Positions 5,317-9,952 of a stretch of DNA of 9,952 nt are shown piece by piece. How positions within the stretch are numbered: the stretch's first letter is position 1; the number at the start of each line of letters is the position of its first letter. The stretch spans positions 1-9,952 of the forward strand of contig CAMWHW010000014.1 of assembly GCA_947174175.1 (NCBI GenBank). Direction: 5' to 3'. The DNA is from an uncultured Clostridia bacterium. Lineage in GTDB: Bacteria > Bacillota > Clostridia > Christensenellales > Borkfalkiaceae. Both the position numbers and the translations under genes were made by a program. The notes under the pieces are model-generated. The model saw nothing but the letters and a program-made list of their open reading frames with translations. It did not search any database and was not told the origin of the DNA.

Positions 5317-6195
5317 TTAACGGCGCTTTTCCGCTACTTTCTTTAAATGTTCACCATAAGGGGACTTACCGTAGCCTTCGGCTATTTTAAGAAGTTGCTC
5401 ACAGTTTATCCACCCGTTGCGGAAAGCAATTTCCTCGGGTGCCGAAATTGTTACGTCCTGTCTTTGCGACAGTACTCTTACAAACTCGGCAGCTTCAAAA
5501 AGGCTGTCCATCGTTCCCGTATCCAGCCAGGCAAAACCGCGGTCGAGAAGCTGAACGGTCAAGTCGCCCTCCTGCAAATATCTTGCGTTCAGATCGGTAA
5601 TTTCCAGTTCGCCGCGCTTGGAAGGTTTAATCTGCTTTGCGTACTCCACCGCGCGGTTATCATAAAAATACAAACCGGTTATGCAGTAGTTCGATTTGGG
5701 ATTTTTGGGTTTTTCTTCAACGGATAAAACTTTACCGTCCTTATCGAACTCGACTATGCCGAAGCGCTCGGGGTCTTTGACACCGTAGCCGAATATAGTC
5801 GCCTTGCCGTGTTCGGCGTTCTGCTTTGCTTCCTTCAACATTTTGGTAAAGCCGTGACCGTAGAAAATATTGTCACCCAGAATCATTGCAACTTCGTCTT
5901 TACCTATAAACTTTTCACCGATAATAAACGCCTGTGCAAGTCCGTCGGGAGAAGGCTGAACGGCATACTGCAAATTGATGCCGAAAGATTTTCCGTCGCG
6001 AAGCAACTCCTTAAAGCGGGGCGTGTCCTGCGGCGTGGATATAATCAAAATATCTTTAATGCCCGCGGTCATAAGTACCGACAGCGGATAATAAATCATA
6101 GGTTTGTCGTAAACGGGAAGCAGCTGTTTGCTTGTGACCTTGGTAAGCGGATACAGCCTCGTTCCGCTTCCTCCTGCCAAAATTATGCCTTTCAT
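5317..6195 (-). CDS. rfbA: Glucose-1-phosphate thymidylyltransferase
   Basis: First committed step of dTDP-rhamnose synthesis: joins dTTP and glucose-1-phosphate with release of pyrophosphate. The 292 residues fit the short RmlA class. It begins [18 protein letters not shown], the nucleotidyltransferase signature with its catalytic arginine, followed by [18 protein letters not shown] (22-39). Metal-binding Asp108 sits in [27 protein letters not shown] and [10 protein letters not shown] complete the family pattern. Its ATG overlaps the wzx stop by 4 nt (ATGA). The ribosome site GAGGAGGG (about 6208-6215) is encoded inside the acidic tail of the flippase, 12 nt upstream, which points to coupled translation. 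In most bacteria this enzyme is inhibited by dTDP-rhamnose. Confidence 0.97.
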   Translation of the reverse strand: MKGIILAGGSGTRLYPLTKVTSKQLLPVYDKPMIYYPLSVLMTAGIKDILIISTPQDTPRFKELLRDGKSFGINLQYAVQPSPDGLAQAFIIGEKFIGKDEVAMILGDNIFYGHGFTKMLKEAKQNAEHGKATIFGYGVKDPERFGIVEFDKDGKVLSVEEKPKNPKSNYCITGLYFYDNRAVEYAKQIKPSKRGELEITDLNARYLQEGDLTVQLLDRGFAWLDTGTMDSLFEAAEFVRVLSQRQDVTISAPEEIAFRNGWINCEQLLKIAEGYGKSPYGEHLKKVAEKRR

Positions 6196-7703
6196 GAGTT
6201 GTCGCTTCCCTCCTCTTCCGAATTTTCGGCTTCAACGTTTATATTACTAGTTTCAGTATCTCTTTGCAGGGTTTCCGAAACGGCCGGTGTTTTCTTTCTT
6301 AACATGTTTTTAAACAGCGCCACAATAGATTTATAATTTAACAATGCATAAATTATGAACAGCCCTGCATATACCGCACAGCCTATCCAGAGGCTTAGCT
6401 TGGTTGCACAGAGTATAAAGCCGACCGTCATAACGCCCTCGGCAATGAAATCTTTGATTATTTTGACGTGAATAGTTTTCATAACGAATATTTCGGACAA
6501 TATTGAATTGAACATTATTATTAAAACCACACACACCAAAAGCGCGTAAAGATCGTTCAAAACGTAGGCGCACAAAACGAACAGCAACACTCCGTAAATT
6601 ATTGATACCACGTTTGCAAGCAACATCATCTTTTCCTTCCGGTAAACCTTTAAATAGTTGTTGGTCAGCAGGCTCACCTTAGAGGAAAATATTATAATGG
6701 GCAACAGAATACCCAGATACTGCAAGCTTGCCGAATATTGCGGAAGCCACATATTAAGTATCCAACAGCCCACGAAATAGAATATCATTACGAAGAACAA
6801 TAAGGGCGAAAGAATACTGCGGATGCTTTTATACATCGACGGGAGTTTGTCCTGCTCGACGCGCTGCAATGACGGAAAGAGCACTACGCTTATTGCCGTT
6901 ACGAACACTAAAAAGACGTTTGATACGCTGAACGCAAACGAAACTTTACCGAACAGCAATTCATCCCAGCGCCACTGGATTATCATTTTTGCGCCGCCGA
7001 TCATAAGCATTGACGACCAGTTTGCCATCATAAGGATAATGCCCGACGATATATTAAGTTTTAACTCTTTGAACGCTTCCCTATTCGGAAATAATTTTCC
7101 GAAGAATAAACCGCGGTTGAATATTATTGCGATTATAATTCCCACGCAATCACCGCACAAATCGGCTATACAATACCAATAGAAATTGTTTACGCGTAAC
7201 GCCAGCAATATGATTACTATCAACCCGTAAGCAAGGCGCTGGGATATAATCATTATGACGTATTTGCTGATGCGGTTTGTAATCTGGAACATGTACGAAC
7301 CGTAAGTAACCAGGTTTTTGGTTATTACGCCGCACGCAACCAAAATGATTATTATCTTGCTTGCACCACCGATAGCGACAAGCGCAACGATTACGGCTAT
7401 ACCCGAAAGCGTTGTGATAAAGGTTAAAAGAATCTGAAGCTGAGAGAGAATTTTTCTCTTGTCAAGCTCCTCGTAATCGTATTTGGAATAGCGCAAAACA
7501 ATTCCGTCGAGCAGACCGAAATGCAACACGCCTACGTACCCTACGTACAGAACGTAAATCTGCCAGTAAGCGTATTGATATTCATCGATAAACTTCGGAA
7601 CTATGAGCGTAAGCACGAAGCTGACCGCCATAGATATGATTTGCGCCGTAATAGATAAAATTACGTTAGTCGCAAATTTTTTTGTCGTGATTTTTTGCGC
7701 CAT
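6192..7703 (-). CDS. wzx: Polysaccharide flippase, Wzx/MATE-like (MOP superfamily)
   Basis: Membrane protein that should move undecaprenyl-diphosphate-linked repeat units across the membrane. The 503 residues hold about 12 to 14 hydrophobic segments spread over residues 12-458. The N-terminal region ([20 protein letters not shown], then [20 protein letters not shown]) is typical of Wzx and related polysaccharide-biosynthesis transporters. The last 35 residues form a hydrophilic, Ser/Glu-rich cytoplasmic tail, and its GAG GAG GGA codons also provide the rfbA ribosome site. The start follows the preceding stop by 6 nt, and no Shine-Dalgarno sequence is present upstream (the region is A/T only), so translation probably depends on ribosomes finishing the epimerase. 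The substrate cannot be read from the sequence; context says a rhamnose-containing unit. Confidence 0.87.
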   Translation of the reverse strand: MAQKITTKKFATNVILSITAQIISMAVSFVLTLIVPKFIDEYQYAYWQIYVLYVGYVGVLHFGLLDGIVLRYSKYDYEELDKRKILSQLQILLTFITTLSGIAVIVALVAIGGASKIIIILVACGVITKNLVTYGSYMFQITNRISKYVIMIISQRLAYGLIVIILLALRVNNFYWYCIADLCGDCVGIIIAIIFNRGLFFGKLFPNREAFKELKLNISSGIILMMANWSSMLMIGGAKMIIQWRWDELLFGKVSFAFSVSNVFLVFVTAISVVLFPSLQRVEQDKLPSMYKSIRSILSPLLFFVMIFYFVGCWILNMWLPQYSASLQYLGILLPIIIFSSKVSLLTNNYLKVYRKEKMMLLANVVSIIYGVLLFVLCAYVLNDLYALLVCVVLIIMFNSILSEIFVMKTIHVKIIKDFIAEGVMTVGFILCATKLSLWIGCAVYAGLFIIYALLNYKSIVALFKNMLRKKTPAVSETLQRDTETSNINVEAENSEEEGSDNS

Positions 7704-7709
7704 ATGAAT

Positions 7710-8705
7710 TTAATTTTTATTTTTTTTCATGTACTCTATCATCTTTGAATAAATCGTTTTGAGAGAGCCTGAAGGTTTCCATCCGAGATTTTTCAATTTG
7801 TCCGTGGATAAATTCATCTTCAAAGTTTTTGCATAACCGAGCTTTTCGGCGTCAACGTTGTCTTCTATTCTTACGCTTACTTTTTTATTGCCGAACTCTT
7901 TGGCGACCATATCCGCCATTTCGTAAATAGAGCAATAAGTGTCCTCATTGGCGACGTTGTAAGCTTCGCCGACCGCACCTTTCAGCAGAACGGTAAATAT
8001 AGCGTCGACTGCGTCATCCACGTCGATATAATTGCGTTTCGTTTCACCCTTGGTTTTCAAAACGATATCTTTGCCCTCAATAACGCATCTTGCAAACTCC
8101 GCGAATACCCTTCCGTCGTTGTAATCGACGCCCTCGCCGAACGTCTGGGTAAGTCTGACAACCTTGGCGGGAACGTTATATTCGGAGGCGTATGCAGCGC
8201 AAAGACTTTCGCATAACCGCTTGCTTTCGGGATAGCTTGAACGCACGCTCATCGTATCGATATCGGACGAAGAGTTTTCCTTTATCTTTTCATCGGTTTC
8301 GGGCGCACCGTACACCTCCATAGTAGAAAGATATACGAAACCCTTAACGGGATTTACGCGCGAAAATTCCAGAAGATTTTTTGTTCCGTAAACCGAATTG
8401 AGGATAACTTCCACGGGTTCGGCAATAAATTCTTTGCTTGCGGTTTTGCTTGCTCCGTGAATGACGTAATTTATACCTAAATTTTCAGGTGATAAATTGC
8501 ACACGTCGCAAACTATATAATGAATATTTTCCTGAGGAAGATTGCAAAACGCCGCGCGCGCCTTATTCTCATTGCGCACCAAAGCGTACACGTCAATAGG
8601 TTTTTTGCCATTATGCAAAACCAGACTTTTAACAAGCGCTTTACCTATCAAACCGCTTGCGCCCGTAACGAGTATTTTGCTACCTTCAAATTCAGACAAT
8701 TGCAT
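7710..8705 (-). CDS. NAD-dependent epimerase/dehydratase, extended SDR
   Basis: Extended short-chain dehydrogenase of 331 residues acting on an activated sugar or sugar-alcohol precursor. Motifs are ILVTGASGLIG (11-21) for NAD(P) binding, HGASKTASKE (83-92), STMEVYG (127-133), and YPESK with Tyr158 and Lys162. RNYIDVDDAVDAI is the usual C-terminal substrate-loop motif. It lacks the Asp-Glu pair of 4,6-dehydratases at the STMEV position (Met129 in place of Asp), which argues against a second RfbB. Its start shares one base with the stop of the cytidylyltransferase gene (TAATG), suggesting the two act in one pathway, possibly making a CDP-linked compound as TarI works with the reductase TarJ, or acting as a 4-epimerase or decarboxylase. 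The exact reaction is undetermined. It ends in a Lys/Asn-rich tail encoded by an A-rich tract. Confidence 0.82.
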   Translation of the reverse strand: MQLSEFEGSKILVTGASGLIGKALVKSLVLHNGKKPIDVYALVRNENKARAAFCNLPQENIHYIVCDVCNLSPENLGINYVIHGASKTASKEFIAEPVEVILNSVYGTKNLLEFSRVNPVKGFVYLSTMEVYGAPETDEKIKENSSSDIDTMSVRSSYPESKRLCESLCAAYASEYNVPAKVVRLTQTFGEGVDYNDGRVFAEFARCVIEGKDIVLKTKGETKRNYIDVDDAVDAIFTVLLKGAVGEAYNVANEDTYCSIYEMADMVAKEFGNKKVSVRIEDNVDAEKLGYAKTLKMNLSTDKLKNLGWKPSGSLKTIYSKMIEYMKKNKN

Positions 8706-9460
8706 TACTTAACGTCTTCTCCGTAACCGTAAATCTGCGCGTTTTCTTTTGCGTCGAGAATTGCGCGCATGGTATAAAAATCGTCGGGGGTCGTAATTTT
8801 AATGTTTTCGTACGGTCCGTCGAGCATAAACAAATCACGTCCGTACTGCTTCATTAAAGTACAGGAATCTATGGAATTTGTAATTCCGTCCTTCATAGCT
8901 TGTCTGTGAACGCTCAATATATCGTTCAGCCAGAAGCTCTGCGGCGCCTTAGCCACGCGCGATTTTTCTCTGGACGGAACTTGTTCAACCCGTCCGTCCG
9001 CATCCACTACCACAATGGTTTCCTTGACTATTCCCGCGGTAACGGCAGAACCTTTTTCCTTGACACAGCGGATATTTTCGGAAAGCAATTCGGAATTGAT
9101 TAAGGGACGGACACCGTCGTGTATAAGAACTATTGCCTCTTTCCCCGCGGCTACTTCTTCCGCCGCGCATAACCCGTTGTAAATGGAGAGTTGTCCGCTC
9201 TCACCGCCGCACACTATCTTTTTGACCTTTTCTATACGGTATTGATATATCAGCTTTTCCAAATGCGGAATCCAGTCCGAAACGCAGGCGATTACGACGG
9301 CGTCGATATCGGCGTTCTTTTCGAAATGCTCCAACGTATGGATAATAATAGGCTTATCGTGCACCTTCAAAAACTGTTTGGGCGTGTCCTTGCTGTGCAT
9401 TCTGCTGCCCACGCCGCCCGCAAATATTACACCTATGTTTATCGTCTTTTTATCCTTCAT
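8705..9460 (-). CDS. IspD/TarI-like cytidylyltransferase
   Basis: 251-residue nucleotidyltransferase of the IspD/TarI family, which transfers CMP from CTP to a sugar-alcohol phosphate such as ribitol 5-phosphate or methylerythritol 4-phosphate. The N-terminus has IFAGGVGSRM (12-21) followed by DTPKQFL (25-31), the CTP-binding loop and lysine. IHDGVRP (113-119) has the metal-binding Asp115, KAPQSF (171-176) is TarI-like, and KITTPDDF (221-228) is the conserved end motif. Its place between a polymerase and a sugar-modifying SDR inside a polysaccharide operon favours a capsule or teichoic-type CDP-polyol enzyme over the housekeeping IspD of isoprenoid synthesis. The start overlaps the polymerase gene by 11 nt, with GGGGGTG upstream of the ATG. 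I leave the symbol blank because the substrate is inferred. Confidence 0.85.
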   Translation of the reverse strand: MKDKKTINIGVIFAGGVGSRMHSKDTPKQFLKVHDKPIIIHTLEHFEKNADIDAVVIACVSDWIPHLEKLIYQYRIEKVKKIVCGGESGQLSIYNGLCAAEEVAAGKEAIVLIHDGVRPLINSELLSENIRCVKEKGSAVTAGIVKETIVVVDADGRVEQVPSREKSRVAKAPQSFWLNDILSVHRQAMKDGITNSIDSCTLMKQYGRDLFMLDGPYENIKITTPDDFYTMRAILDAKENAQIYGYGEDVK

Positions 9461-9952
9461 TAAGCACCCCCGTCACCTTAGCGGATTGTCTTGTCACGCT
9501 CCTGTGTTTCTTCTTTCCGAAAATCGCAAAATACAAAACCGAGAGCCAGAACAACTCGTAAACAAAGCCAAGCGTAAACCTTCCGAACAGCTGCTCTGCA
9601 ATAGGGAAGAACAACACGGGATAGATGAGCATACAGTACACTACCCATCCGAAACCGTACTTTCTTTTTTTCATTTTATTGAACAGCCATTGATAGAAAG
9701 CGCCGATTATAAACGGAAAGAGAATAACTCCGAAATAGCCGAAATCTTCGACGAACGGTTTCATTGCGGAATAAATGTTAGAGCTGTAAATATAGCCGTT
9801 AGCCGATTTGTATTCTATAAAGGTGTCGAAGCGGTTAAGCGTCTGAACGTCGAGATCTATACCGACATAGCCGAAAATAGTTTTCAACGAACCAAAAAGC
9901 GCCGTAAACGTTGCGTTACCGTTTAAGAATGGTCCTTTGAAATCTTTAATCC
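9450..9952 (-). CDS. wzy: Oligosaccharide repeat-unit polymerase, Wzy-like (C-terminal part)
   Basis: The frame runs off the window edge: 166 codons are visible before the TAA at 9450-9452 and no stop occurs up to 9952, so the true start is outside. A TTG at 9885-9887 is an internal leucine codon, not a start. The visible part has a hydrophilic loop, rich in Asn, Tyr and Ser, ending ANGYIYSSNIYSAMKPFVED, then two or three membrane segments (FGYFGVILFPFIIGAFYQWLF, WVVYCMLIYPVLFFPIAEQLF and FVYELFWLSVLYFAIFG) and a basic cytoplasmic tail. A large loop followed by terminal membrane helices is typical of repeat-unit polymerases, which join lipid-linked units outside the membrane. Its neighbour wzx supports a Wzx/Wzy-dependent route. 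These proteins diverge strongly, so the call rests on topology and context; an O-antigen ligase-like protein is the main alternative. Confidence 0.7.
   Translation of the reverse strand, partial: IKDFKGPFLNGNATFTALFGSLKTIFGYVGIDLDVQTLNRFDTFIEYKSANGYIYSSNIYSAMKPFVEDFGYFGVILFPFIIGAFYQWLFNKMKKRKYGFGWVVYCMLIYPVLFFPIAEQLFGRFTLGFVYELFWLSVLYFAIFGKKKHRSVTRQSAKVTGVLNEG

Noticed and set aside
5809..6336. Plus-strand open frame of 175 codons
   Set aside because: It is fully antisense to the well-supported rfbA and the end of wzx, with no family motifs.
7720..7727. Phase variation through the 8-base homopolymer near the end of the epimerase gene
   Set aside because: Length change would alter only the last few residues and not switch the gene off. 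The tract simply encodes Lys and Asn.
9378..9926. Plus-strand open frame of 182 codons at the right end
   Set aside because: It lies antisense to the cytidylyltransferase start and the polymerase. The composition is implausible and it has no ribosome site; the minus-strand frame has membrane helices and a proper junction with its neighbour.

Overview
The window looks like chromosomal DNA of an uncultured-type Clostridia (Bacillota). The evidence is Shine-Dalgarno sites such as AAAGGAG and GAGAGG, a consensus sigma-A promoter, A/T-rich spacers, and a Gram-positive-style signal peptide on the one secreted protein. I cannot name a genus. All assignments come from reading the sequence; no database was searched.

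Right two thirds (2838-9952, minus strand): the downstream end of a surface polysaccharide operon. In transcription order it reads: C-terminal part of a Wzy-like repeat-unit polymerase, an IspD/TarI-like cytidylyltransferase, an extended-SDR NAD-dependent epimerase/dehydratase, a Wzx-like flippase, then rfbA, rfbB, rfbD and rfbC for dTDP-L-rhamnose. Junctions run from an 11-nt overlap to a 12-nt gap, so this is one transcription unit. It ends at an 11-bp stem terminator (2801-2825) with T-rich flanks on both sides. Together the genes make dTDP-rhamnose, probably one CDP-activated building block, and export and polymerise lipid-linked repeat units. No glycosyltransferase lies in the window; they must be upstream of it, beyond position 9952.

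Middle (2051-2789): a divergent pair. On the minus strand is a 71-residue protein of unknown function with a GTG start. On the plus strand is a small protein with a sigma-region-4/ArpU-like helix-turn-helix and a tail made of seven 15-bp tandem units. The 103-bp gap between them holds inverted repeats and overlapping promoter candidates.

Left end (43-2042, minus strand): a consensus promoter (TTGAAA, 17 bp, TATAAT) drives a leader with two adjacent perfect 10-bp hairpins. An ECF-type sigma factor follows, then a secreted papain-like cysteine peptidase (C10/C39-like), then a 44-residue small ORF with a good ribosome site 7 nt past the peptidase stop. No anti-sigma gene is visible. This sigma/peptidase/small-ORF cassette with a structured leader is the least conventional part of the window and the best candidate for something undescribed. 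The rest is a standard polysaccharide locus.
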